A program made the position numbers and the translations under genes. A DNA stretch of 14,663 nt from an uncultured Clostridia bacterium (lineage in GTDB: Bacteria; Bacillota; Clostridia; Oscillospirales; Oscillospiraceae), in NCBI GenBank assembly GCA_946061345.1, contig CAMGRA010000014.1, forward strand, positions 1 through 14,663, read 5' to 3'. A model generated the notes under the pieces. The model did no database searches, was not told the origin of the DNA, and saw nothing but the letters and a program-made list of their open reading frames with translations. Shown in pieces: positions 4,971 through 11,890 of this stretch. The first letter of the stretch is position 1. The number at the start of each line of letters is the position of its first letter.

Positions 4971-7358
4971 TTAATTGGAATGTGCCTCCGCAAAAGCGCG
5001 GATGTTGGAGGGATTCTCCACACGGCTGATTTCCATGCCGCCGTCCATAATAAGCAGGGTCGGGGCCTGACGGACGCCGTATCTTCTGGCGGCCTCGGGG
5101 TCTACATCAACTACCACTGTCTCATAAGCAAGACCCGCGTCGTTGAGGAACTTCTTAGCCATGACACACTTGGGGCAGGTGGAGGTGGTAAAGAGAACCA
5201 GCTTGCCGTTGACTTCCTTGGTTCCGGCAGGCGCAGCAGTCTCTTCCTCAACAGGAGCAGCCTGTGTGCCAAAGCGATTGTTCATGGAGCCGGCAATATC
5301 ATAGACCTTGCGATCCTTGAATTCCTGTGCCTTGCCGTCGTTGAAATTCTGCACCGGGCGGTAGTAGCCGGTGATACGGCTGTAGACCTCGGTAGCCTTT
5401 CCGCAGATGGGGCAGGTATAGACCTCACCGGTGATATAGCCGTGCTCACGGCAGACGGAATAGGTGGGAGACAGGGTGTAGTAGGGCAGGCGGTAGTTCT
5501 CGGAGATCTTGCGCACCAGGTTGGCGGCTGCTTTCCAGTCCGGCAGCTTCTCGCCCAGGAAGGCGTGGAAGACCGTGCCGGAGGTGTAGAGGGTCTGGAG
5601 CTCGTCCTGCACGTCCAGAGCGGAGAAAATATCCTCGGTGTAGCCGACGGGCAGGTGAGAGGAGTTGGTATAGTAGGGAGTTTCGCCCTCCTTGGCGGCG
5701 GTGATGATGTCGGGGAAGTCCTTCTTGTCGTGCTTTGCCAGACGGTAGGTGGTGGACTCGGCGGGCGTTGCCTCCAGGTTATACAGGTCGCCGTACTTCT
5801 CCTGATAGTCCGACAGACGCTCGCGCATATGGTTGAGGACCTCAATGGTAAACTGCTGGGTCTCCTTGTGGGTCATGTCCTTGCGCAGCCACTTGGCGTT
5901 GAGGCCCACCTCGTTCATGCCGATCAGGCCCAGGGTGGAGAAGTGGTTGTCAAAGGTGCCCAGATAGCGCTTGGTGTAGGGATAGAGGCCCTCGTTCATC
6001 AGACGGGTAATGACATCGCGCTTGATCTTCAGGGAGCGGGCAGCCACATCCATCAGATGGTCCAGACGCTTATAGAATTCTTCCGGCGTGGCGGAGAGGT
6101 AGGCGATCTTCGGCATATTGATGGTGACGACGCCGACAGAGCCGGTGGATTCGCCGCTGCCAAAGAAGCCACCGGACTTTTTCCGCAGCTCACGCAGGTC
6201 CAAACGCAGACGGCAGCACATGGAGCGCACGTCGCTGGGCTGCATATCGCTGTTGACGTAGTTGGAGAAATAGGGGGTGCCGTACTTAGCGGTCATCTCA
6301 AAGAGCAGCTTGTTGTTCTCGGTTTCAGACCAGTCGAAGTCTCTGGTGATGGAATAGGTGGGAATGGGATACTGGAAGCCGCGGCCGTTGGCATCGCCCT
6401 CGATCATGATCTCGATGAAAGCGCGGTTGACCATGTCCATCTCGGCCTTGCAGTCCTTGTATTTGAAGGGCATTTCCTTGCCGCCGACCAGGGCGGGAAG
6501 CTCCGCCATGTCATCGGGAACGGTCCAGTCCAGGGTGATGTTGGAGAAGGGTGCCTGGGTGCCCCAACGGGAGGGAGTGTTGACGCCGTAGACGAAGGAT
6601 TCCACGCACTTCTTCACCTGGTCGTAGCTCAGGTTGTCCACCTTGACAAAGGGAGCCAGATAGGTGTCAAAGGACGAGAATGCCTGGGCGCCTGCCCATT
6701 CGTTCTGCATGATGCCAAGGAAATTGACCATCTGGTTGCACAGAGAGGACAGATGCTTGGCCGGTGCGGAGGTGATCTTGCCGGGAACGCCGCCCAGACC
6801 CTCCTGAATCAGCTGACGCAGGGACCAGCCTGCGCAATAGCCGGTGAGCATGGACATATCATGGATGTGCAGATCGCAGTTCTTGTGAGCGTTGGCGATC
6901 TCATCGTCATAGATCTCACTGAGCCAGTAGTTGGCAGTGATGGCGCCGGAGTTGGAGAGGATCAGACCACCGACAGAGTAGGTGACGGTGGAATTCTCCT
7001 TCACGCGCCAGTCCTGGACCTTCACATAGCTGTCCACCAGCTCCTTGTAGTCCAGAATGGTCGATTTCATGTTGCGCATCTTTTCCCGCTGACGGCGGTA
7101 GAGAATGTAGGCCTTTGCCACGTCCTCATAGCCGGCGCGGCTCAGAACGGCTTCCACGCTGTCCTGGATGTCCTCAACGGCGATTTTTCCGTCCTTGACC
7201 TTGCTGCTGAAATCCGCCGTGACCTTGAGGGCAAGGAAATCAATGATGTTTTCATTGTATTCCTTTCCCATGGCATCAAAGGCCTTTTTGATGGCGACGG
7301 CGATCTTGGAAAGGTCGAAGTCAACGACCTTGTCATTGCGTTTTACTACCTGATACAT
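4971..7358 (-). CDS. nrdD: Anaerobic (class III) ribonucleoside-triphosphate reductase with fused C-terminal redoxin
   Basis: A 795-residue glycyl-radical enzyme reducing ribonucleoside triphosphates to dNTPs without oxygen. An N-terminal ATP-cone (about 1-95) gives allosteric control. The core shows LHIHDMSMLTGYCAGWSL (163-180) with C175, and SMCCRLRLDLREL (379-391) with the likely thiyl-radical cysteine C381 or C382. A zinc-binding region contains C636, C649 and C652. The glycyl-radical site is RITGYYRPV with G664. After a linker rich in A, P and E (about 696-715) comes a thioredoxin/glutaredoxin-like domain (about 717-795) with C728-P-K-C731 and a cis-proline-type QAPT at 765-768. Most class III enzymes end soon after the radical loop, so this is a fusion. 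The fused domain probably re-reduces the catalytic cysteines, and the adjacent TrxB-like enzyme may re-reduce it. GAGGAG (7366-7371) precedes the ATG. It lies 20 bases after nrdG in one operon. Confidence 0.97.
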   Translation of the reverse strand: MYQVVKRNDKVVDFDLSKIAVAIKKAFDAMGKEYNENIIDFLALKVTADFSSKVKDGKIAVEDIQDSVEAVLSRAGYEDVAKAYILYRRQREKMRNMKSTILDYKELVDSYVKVQDWRVKENSTVTYSVGGLILSNSGAITANYWLSEIYDDEIANAHKNCDLHIHDMSMLTGYCAGWSLRQLIQEGLGGVPGKITSAPAKHLSSLCNQMVNFLGIMQNEWAGAQAFSSFDTYLAPFVKVDNLSYDQVKKCVESFVYGVNTPSRWGTQAPFSNITLDWTVPDDMAELPALVGGKEMPFKYKDCKAEMDMVNRAFIEIMIEGDANGRGFQYPIPTYSITRDFDWSETENNKLLFEMTAKYGTPYFSNYVNSDMQPSDVRSMCCRLRLDLRELRKKSGGFFGSGESTGSVGVVTINMPKIAYLSATPEEFYKRLDHLMDVAARSLKIKRDVITRLMNEGLYPYTKRYLGTFDNHFSTLGLIGMNEVGLNAKWLRKDMTHKETQQFTIEVLNHMRERLSDYQEKYGDLYNLEATPAESTTYRLAKHDKKDFPDIITAAKEGETPYYTNSSHLPVGYTEDIFSALDVQDELQTLYTSGTVFHAFLGEKLPDWKAAANLVRKISENYRLPYYTLSPTYSVCREHGYITGEVYTCPICGKATEVYSRITGYYRPVQNFNDGKAQEFKDRKVYDIAGSMNNRFGTQAAPVEEETAAPAGTKEVNGKLVLFTTSTCPKCVMAKKFLNDAGLAYETVVVDVDPEAARRYGVRQAPTLLIMDGGMEISRVENPSNIRAFAEAHSN

Positions 7359-7378
7359 TATTTTTCTCCTCTATCTTT

Positions 7379-8059
7379 TCATATTCCACGGATATGGGTG
7401 TTCGGTATATATTGACCGGCGACTGCCAGACAGTTTTCCAGCTTTTCCTTTGACGGCGCGTGAAGTCCCGGCTGCAATATCTCGCCGGAGTCCGTAAAGC
7501 ACTGCAGGAAATACTGCTGCGCGCCGGAAAGCCATTGACCGATGGCGTGAAAATCCTCCGGCTCGTGAAGCTCGTCGACCACAGTGGTACGGAACTCATA
7601 GGGGATTTTTCCGTCTATCAGAAGGGAAGCGCTTTCCCGCACGGCAGGCAGGAAACCGGCGGCTCCCGCCGTCTGGTCGTACTTTTCCGGGGTGTTTTTG
7701 ATGTCCATTGCAACATAGTCCACCAGTCTGTCAGTGAGAAACTGCTCCAGGCGGCGTGGGAAGCTGCCGTTGGTATCCAGCTTGATCTTGTAACCCAAAC
7801 TGCGGATCTCCCGCAGGAAATCCTCCAATCCGGCGGACAGCAGCGGTTCACCGCCGGTAATGGCTACACCGTCCAGCAGGCCCTGCCGCTGCTTCAGAAA
7901 GGCAAGGACGCTCTCCCGGGTGACAGCCTCCGTACCCAAAACCAGAGACGGGTTGTGGCAGAAGGGACATCGAAAATTGCAGCCCTGCAGGAAGACCGTG
8001 CAGGCAACCTGCCCCGGAAAATCCAATAATGTCAGCTTTTGCAGACCTCCGATTTGCAT
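7379..8059 (-). CDS. nrdG: Radical SAM activase of the anaerobic ribonucleotide reductase
   Basis: A 226-residue radical SAM protein of the longer NrdG subgroup. The [4Fe-4S] motif is C27-NFR-C31-PF-C34, and the SAM-contacting glycine motif TGGEPL is at 68-73. It cleaves S-adenosylmethionine to abstract hydrogen from the glycyl-radical glycine of NrdD, here G664. An early GLQKLTLLDFPGQVACTVF segment is typical of the group. The start is supported by GGAGG (8065-8069 on the minus strand), five bases before the ATG. nrdG comes first in the operon, whereas many bacteria have nrdD first. The stop is 20 bases from the nrdD start. A strong promoter and likely NrdR sites lie upstream. The C-terminal half shows no further cysteine cluster. 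Identity rests on the motifs plus the tight linkage to nrdD. Confidence 0.94.
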   Translation of the reverse strand: MQIGGLQKLTLLDFPGQVACTVFLQGCNFRCPFCHNPSLVLGTEAVTRESVLAFLKQRQGLLDGVAITGGEPLLSAGLEDFLREIRSLGYKIKLDTNGSFPRRLEQFLTDRLVDYVAMDIKNTPEKYDQTAGAAGFLPAVRESASLLIDGKIPYEFRTTVVDELHEPEDFHAIGQWLSGAQQYFLQCFTDSGEILQPGLHAPSKEKLENCLAVAGQYIPNTHIRGI

Positions 8060-8088
8060 ATTAGCCTCCGAAAATTTGAAAAACTAAT

Positions 8089-8136
8089 TTGGATTATCTT
8101 GTGGTAACAGTGAAATCACAGCACAACATCTTGTGT
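8089..8136 (-). promoter_or_regulatory. Probable tandem NrdR boxes upstream of nrdGD-trxB
   Basis: The 16 bases at 8121-8136, gCACAACATCTTGTGt, match the NrdR box pattern aCACwAtATaTwGtGT at 13 positions, including both half-site cores. Thirty-two bases away, 8089-8104 repeats the right half as ATCTTGTGG, with a decayed left half. Two boxes about three helical turns apart is the known NrdR arrangement. NrdR is the ATP/dATP-sensing repressor of ribonucleotide reductase genes, so the context agrees. The sites lie just downstream of the predicted transcription start of nrdG. Confidence 0.65.
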
Positions 8137-8144
8137 TCCGTTCA

Positions 8145-8173
8145 AGCATACAATCAAAACTCTGATTTGTCAA
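8145..8173 (-). promoter_or_regulatory. Promoter of the nrdG-nrdD-trxB operon
   Basis: On the minus strand, TTGACA (8168-8173) and TATGCT (8145-8150) are separated by 17 bases. The -35 box is perfect; the -10 box matches TATAAT at four of six positions. The start would be near 8138, immediately before the stronger NrdR-like box, a geometry suited to repression. Confidence 0.75.
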
Positions 8174-8225
8174 CAACAATTTGCCATCATTCCTGATATT
8201 TTTTTGCAATGATTTGGACCGACGA

Positions 8226-8254
8226 TTTACAATCCTGTTAAAATGGTGTAAAAT
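8226..8254 (+). promoter_or_regulatory. Promoter of the LCP-ProX-dehydrogenase-GluQRS operon
   Basis: TTTACA (8226-8231) and TAAAAT (8249-8254), each five of six matches to consensus, are spaced by 17 bases. The ribosome binding site AAGGAGG (8262-8268) follows only seven bases after the -10 box, so the leader is very short. It is divergent from the nrdG promoter 53 bases away, within the 216-base gap 8060-8275. No gene is seen in that gap. Confidence 0.75.
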
Positions 8255-8275
8255 AATGCGGAAGGAGGTGAGCTT

Positions 8276-9454
8276 ATGAAAGACAAACGGCCATGGCAAT
8301 CGGAGTGGACGCCCCAACCCATGGAAGATGATAACGAGCCCTACAACCGGGAGACAGACCCATTCACGGAGGATGTACAAGAGCAGGAGATTCCTTTTGA
8401 GGATTACGACTTTTCTGTCGGGGACTGCTGGGACGAGGATCCTGAGCTGACGGAAGAGGAAGAATACGGGGATGATGATGACGGCCGGCAGCCCATTGAG
8501 AAACGCAAGGTCCAGCAGCACTACGGCAAGCCGAAAAAGCACCGCTTTTTGAAAGGGCTGCTGAAATTCCTGCTGATCCTGCTGGTGCTGGCAGCTGCAG
8601 CACTGCTGACGCTTCATTTTTTCTCATCTGAGCCGAAGGCGCAGAAAGGCCTCGGTACACGCAGGGAGGACTGCTGCACGATACTGGTTGTCGGGCAGGA
8701 CAAGGCCAGCTACAGTACGGACACGATCCTTTTGCTGCAGGTCGACCGCGGGGCAGGGAAGATGAATTTGATGAGCATTCCCCGGGATACCAAGGTCAAC
8801 TCCACCTACACGCCCCAAAAAATCAACGCGGCCTATGCCTGCAACGGTGGTGCCCAGGGAGATGCGGCCTCCGGCATGGAGGCCCTGATGGACTATGTGT
8901 CGCAGTGTGTCGGCTTCCGTCCCGACGGCTACATTCTGGTGGACCTGGACGTCTTTATCAAGCTGGTCAATCTGTTCGGCGGTGTGGAATTCGACGTGCC
9001 GACCGATATGTACTACGACGACCCGGCGCAGGATCTGCATATCGCCCTGGACGCGGGGCTGCAGAAGCTCAACGGCGAGGAAGCCATGGGCCTGGTCCGC
9101 TTCCGCAGCGGCTATGCCGACGCGGATATCGGCCGTGTCCGTGTCCAGCGGAATTTCATACGTGCCGCGCTGGACCAATGGGCGACGCCCTGGCAGGCCA
9201 TTAAGCTGCCTGCCGCTCTTGTGATGCTTTCAAGCGCCAGTGAGACGGACCTGTCCGTGCCGGAGCTGTACTGGCTGGCGGTATCGGCCCTGGTGTGCGG
9301 CACGGAGGATATGTATATGACCACCATGCCCTTTTATTTCAGCGATATTTACGTAATTATTGCCGCCGACAGCGACTATTTGGACCTGCTCAATAACTAT
9401 TTTAATCCCTACGAAATACCGATCACCTGGGAGGACCTGAACATTGCCTACTGA
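8276..9454 (+). CDS. LytR-CpsA-Psr (LCP) family cell-wall ligase
   Basis: A 392-residue membrane-anchored protein. It begins with an acidic cytoplasmic tail of about 85 residues with runs such as TEEEEYGDDDDG (59-70), then a basic stretch (75-90), then one transmembrane helix (about 93-115). The extracytoplasmic LCP domain (about 133-300) shows STDTILLL with D149, SIPRDTKV with R170, KINAAYA with K182 and N184, and RFRSGYADADIGRVRVQR (275-292) with the conserved arginines. LCP enzymes transfer polyprenyl-pyrophosphate-linked glycopolymers such as teichoic acids or capsule onto peptidoglycan. AAGGAGG lies seven bases before the ATG. The stop overlaps the next gene by 11 bases, so it heads an operon with tRNA-quality genes. 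Some relatives were first annotated as transcription attenuators, but ligase is the current view. The polymer substrate cannot be told. Confidence 0.93.
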   Translation: MKDKRPWQSEWTPQPMEDDNEPYNRETDPFTEDVQEQEIPFEDYDFSVGDCWDEDPELTEEEEYGDDDDGRQPIEKRKVQQHYGKPKKHRFLKGLLKFLLILLVLAAAALLTLHFFSSEPKAQKGLGTRREDCCTILVVGQDKASYSTDTILLLQVDRGAGKMNLMSIPRDTKVNSTYTPQKINAAYACNGGAQGDAASGMEALMDYVSQCVGFRPDGYILVDLDVFIKLVNLFGGVEFDVPTDMYYDDPAQDLHIALDAGLQKLNGEEAMGLVRFRSGYADADIGRVRVQRNFIRAALDQWATPWQAIKLPAALVMLSSASETDLSVPELYWLAVSALVCGTEDMYMTTMPFYFSDIYVIIAADSDYLDLLNNYFNPYEIPITWEDLNIAY

Positions 9455-10019
9455 AGAATTACTGATCGACCGCACCCGTTATGAAGGCCGGCCCTCACAG
9501 CCACGCAGCGCCGGGGAGGATAGCTGCTACGACCTGTTGGAGCGGCTGTCGATCCCTTTTTTCCGGATAGACCACAGCCCTGCCGGGACCATTGCTCTGT
9601 GCCACGCGGCGGAGGCGGTCCTCGGGACGGACATATGCAAAAATCTCTTTCTCTGCAACCGCCAGAAAACGGAATTCTACCTGCTGCTTCTGCGGGGTGA
9701 CAAGCCTTTTAAGACCAAATACCTCTCACGGCAGTTGGGCACCTCCCGACTGTCCTTTGCCGATGGAGCGGATATGGAGCGCCTTCTGGGTGTCCAGCCC
9801 GGCAACGCCACGGTCCTGGGCCTGAAAAACGACAGGGAACGGGCAGTCCGGCTGGTCATCGACCGCAGTGTGCTGGAGACGGAACGCTTTGCCTGCCATC
9901 CCTGCGTCAACACCTCAACCGTTAGCTTTTTGACGGCGAACCTGACCGGAAAGCTGCTGCCTGCGCTGGGTCACACACCCACTGTGGTGGACCTGCCGGA
10001 GGAGGAAGAAGATGGATAA
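9444..10019 (+). CDS. YbaK/ProX-type prolyl-tRNA editing domain protein (TTG start)
   Basis: A 191-residue single-domain protein of the YbaK/EbsC/ProX superfamily, which hydrolyses misacylated tRNA such as Ala-tRNA(Pro) or Cys-tRNA(Pro). It carries KNLFLCNRQ (66-74) with the lysine expected to be catalytic, LLGVQPGNATVLGL (114-127) and HPCVNTSTVSF (152-162), matching the ProX/PrdX subgroup pattern. No ATG lies near the beginning of the domain. The start is TTG at 9444, with GGGAGG (9429-9434) nine bases upstream, so the gene overlaps the LCP gene by 11 bases and is probably translationally coupled. It overlaps the next gene by eight bases. In some clostridia PrdX sits with proline reductase genes; none are visible here, so a general tRNA-editing role is favoured. 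The tail after residue 185 is acidic (EEEED). Confidence 0.87.
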   Translation: MPTEELLIDRTRYEGRPSQPRSAGEDSCYDLLERLSIPFFRIDHSPAGTIALCHAAEAVLGTDICKNLFLCNRQKTEFYLLLLRGDKPFKTKYLSRQLGTSRLSFADGADMERLLGVQPGNATVLGLKNDRERAVRLVIDRSVLETERFACHPCVNTSTVSFLTANLTGKLLPALGHTPTVVDLPEEEEDG

Positions 10020-10914
10020 ACGGCTGATCTTATCCCGGTATCCGCTGTCCCTTTCGGTGCCGGAGGGCTTCGCGCTGCAGTGCTTGGAACAGGGTGGCCC
10101 TGTCTCAGAGGCAGAGATCATCGTCGGTGAGCCGACTATGGAGGAGCTTGCCTCTGCCGAACGTCTTCGCTGGGTGCAGATGACCTGGGCAGGAGCCGAC
10201 CGTTATGCCCACTTTCCGAAAAACGTCCGGCTGACCACCGCTTCCGGTGCTTTCGGCGAGACCATTGCTGAACACGCATTGGGGCTGCTCTTTGCCCTCT
10301 GCCGCAGGCTTGGGGCCTACAGCCGCCAGAATAGCTGGCAGGACCTGGGCACGGAAAAGCAGGTCGGGAGGGGAACGGCCCTCATTTTCGGCTGCGGGGA
10401 CATCGGCACGGCCATCGCCAAGCGGCTGAAAGCTCTGGATGTCCATACGATAGGCGTTTGCCGCAACGCAAGAACGCCGAGGAAGTATTTTGACGCCCTG
10501 ACGACCTTAAACTGCGCGGCGGCGTTCCTGCCGGAGGCCGATTTTGTCCTGTGCGCGCTGCCCCACAGTGCCGAGACCGCCGGTTATTTTGATATGGAGC
10601 GGCTTGCTCTGATGAAAGACGACGCGGTATTCATCAATGTTGGCCGCGGCAGCCTGGTAGACACGGAGGCCCTGACTGCACTTTTGACAGATGGGAAGTT
10701 TTTCGGTGTCGGCCTGGATGTGGTCACGCCGGAGCCGCTGCCGCAGGACCATCCCCTCTGGCGGATGGATCGGGTGCTTCTGACGCCCCATGTGGCCGGT
10801 GTCAGCTTCGGCCATCTTCCCGAGACGGAGGAAAAGATCCGTCGCATTATCGAGGAAAACCTCCGCCGCTACGGGGCAGGGGAGCCTCTCCTGAATCAGG
10901 TGGACATCCCATGA
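10012..10914 (+). CDS. D-isomer-specific 2-hydroxyacid dehydrogenase, probably NADP(H)-dependent
   Basis: A 300-residue NAD(P)-dependent oxidoreductase of the D-2-hydroxyacid family. The Rossmann motif is G127-C-G-D-I-G132. The catalytic set is R212 in INVGRGSLVD, E241 in DVVTPEPL and H260 in LTPHVAG. After the second beta strand the sequence reads GVCRNARTPRK, with R151 and R154 where NAD-specific enzymes have an aspartate. That favours NADPH, as in glyoxylate/hydroxypyruvate reductases of the GhrA type. The N-terminal substrate half has the typical QMTWAGAD (56-63) loop. The protein is slightly short for the family (about 310-330). A GGAGGAGGAAG stretch precedes the ATG at 10012. It overlaps the gene before by eight bases and the one after by four (ATGA). 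The substrate cannot be deduced; glyoxylate, hydroxypyruvate and other 2-oxoacids are all possible. Confidence 0.9.
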   Translation: MDKRLILSRYPLSLSVPEGFALQCLEQGGPVSEAEIIVGEPTMEELASAERLRWVQMTWAGADRYAHFPKNVRLTTASGAFGETIAEHALGLLFALCRRLGAYSRQNSWQDLGTEKQVGRGTALIFGCGDIGTAIAKRLKALDVHTIGVCRNARTPRKYFDALTTLNCAAAFLPEADFVLCALPHSAETAGYFDMERLALMKDDAVFINVGRGSLVDTEALTALLTDGKFFGVGLDVVTPEPLPQDHPLWRMDRVLLTPHVAGVSFGHLPETEEKIRRIIEENLRRYGAGEPLLNQVDIP

Positions 10915-11816
10915 CGGTGGGAAGATTTGCCCCCAGTCCGTCGGGCCGGATGCACCTGGGCAACGTGTTTACCGCTCTGATGGCCTGGCTTTCCGTCCGC
11001 TCTCAGGGGGGAAAAATGCTCCTGCGCATTGAGGATCTGGACCCGGATCGCAGCAAGGCGGAGTACATTGATTTTCTGCGCCGGGATCTGGAATGGCTGG
11101 GCCTGGACTGGGACGGGGAAATGCCCCTGCAAAGCACGCGGAGCGACATTTATCAAAGCTATTTTGACAAGCTGAGTACGTATCCCTGCTACTGCTCCCG
11201 CAGTGAGCTGCACGCCGCCTCGGCACCCCACGTCTCCGACGGTAAGTGGATCTACGCCGGAACCTGCCGGAGCCTGACACCGGAGGAGCGCGCTGCAAAG
11301 GGGAGAGCACCTGCCTGGCGCGTCCGGGTACCGGAGGAGACCGTCCGCTTCACCGACGGCGTTTTCGGAGAATACAGCGAGAATCTGGCATCAGACTGCG
11401 GCGACTTCATTCTGCGCCGGTCTGACGGGGTCTTCGCCTATCAGCTTGCCGTGGTCTGCGACGATGCTCTCGGTGGTGTCACGGAGGTCGTGCGGGGCTG
11501 CGATCTGCTTTCCTCCACGCCGCGCCAGCTCTGGCTCTACCGTCAGCTGGGCTTTACCGCGCCCCGCTTTTTCCATGTGCCTCTGCTCATCGCCGCCGAC
11601 GGCAAACGTCTGAGCAAACGGGAACGGTCGTTGGACATGGCGCACCTGCGGCAGCGCTGCCGCCCGGAGGAAATACTGAGCGTTCTAGCCTTTGCTGCCG
11701 GATTCACGGCGCGAAATGAATCGATCTCCGCCCGGGAGCTGGTGCCCCTGTTTTCCTTTGACCGGCTGCCGAGGACAAATATACACTTAACGGCGGATTT
11801 TTGTGACTTTTTGTGA
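10911..11816 (+). CDS. gluQ: Glutamyl-Q tRNA(Asp) synthetase-like protein
   Basis: A 301-residue truncated relative of glutamyl-tRNA synthetase. The class I motif HLGN is in RFAPSPSGRMHLGN (5-18), and the KMSKS-type loop is DGKRLSKRERS (230-240). A zinc site is made by C93-Y-C95 with Y115 and C119, the pattern of GluQRS. It is far shorter than GluRS (about 470-500 residues) and has no anticodon-binding domain. GluQRS attaches glutamate to the queuosine base at the wobble position of tRNA(Asp). It overlaps the dehydrogenase by four bases (ATGA) and ends the four-gene unit; no hairpin terminator is seen after it. Such genes are better known from Proteobacteria, so its place in a Firmicute operon deserves a check. 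The organism would need queuosine. Confidence is high for the family, moderate for the exact substrate. Confidence 0.88.
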   Translation: MTVGRFAPSPSGRMHLGNVFTALMAWLSVRSQGGKMLLRIEDLDPDRSKAEYIDFLRRDLEWLGLDWDGEMPLQSTRSDIYQSYFDKLSTYPCYCSRSELHAASAPHVSDGKWIYAGTCRSLTPEERAAKGRAPAWRVRVPEETVRFTDGVFGEYSENLASDCGDFILRRSDGVFAYQLAVVCDDALGGVTEVVRGCDLLSSTPRQLWLYRQLGFTAPRFFHVPLLIAADGKRLSKRERSLDMAHLRQRCRPEEILSVLAFAAGFTARNESISARELVPLFSFDRLPRTNIHLTADFCDFL

Positions 11817-11842
11817 ATTTCTGTTGCTTTTGCGCGAATTTA

Positions 11843-11851
11843 TGTTATAAT
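11843..11851 (+). promoter_or_regulatory. Extended -10 promoter of nfnAB
   Basis: TGTTATAAT is a perfect extended -10 element (TGnTATAAT). The -35 region is poor: TTGCTT at 11824-11829 with a 16-base spacer, three of six matches. This is normal for extended -10 promoters. The start would be near 11858, giving a leader of about 33 bases before the ATG at 11891. Confidence 0.75.
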
Positions 11852-11890
11852 TCCTACGGACTTTGAAAAACAAAACAAGGAGTGGAAAAG

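Noticed and set aside
4950..7415. Open reading frame of 821 codons on the plus strand opposite nrdD
   Set aside because: It mirrors nrdD almost exactly, has low-complexity composition rich in G, V, H and L, no recognisable domain and no ribosome binding site. It is an artefact of codon use in a GC-rich gene.
11882..11890. Upstream GTG start for nfnA
   Set aside because: The GTG overlaps the AAGGAG ribosome binding site that serves the ATG at 11891.
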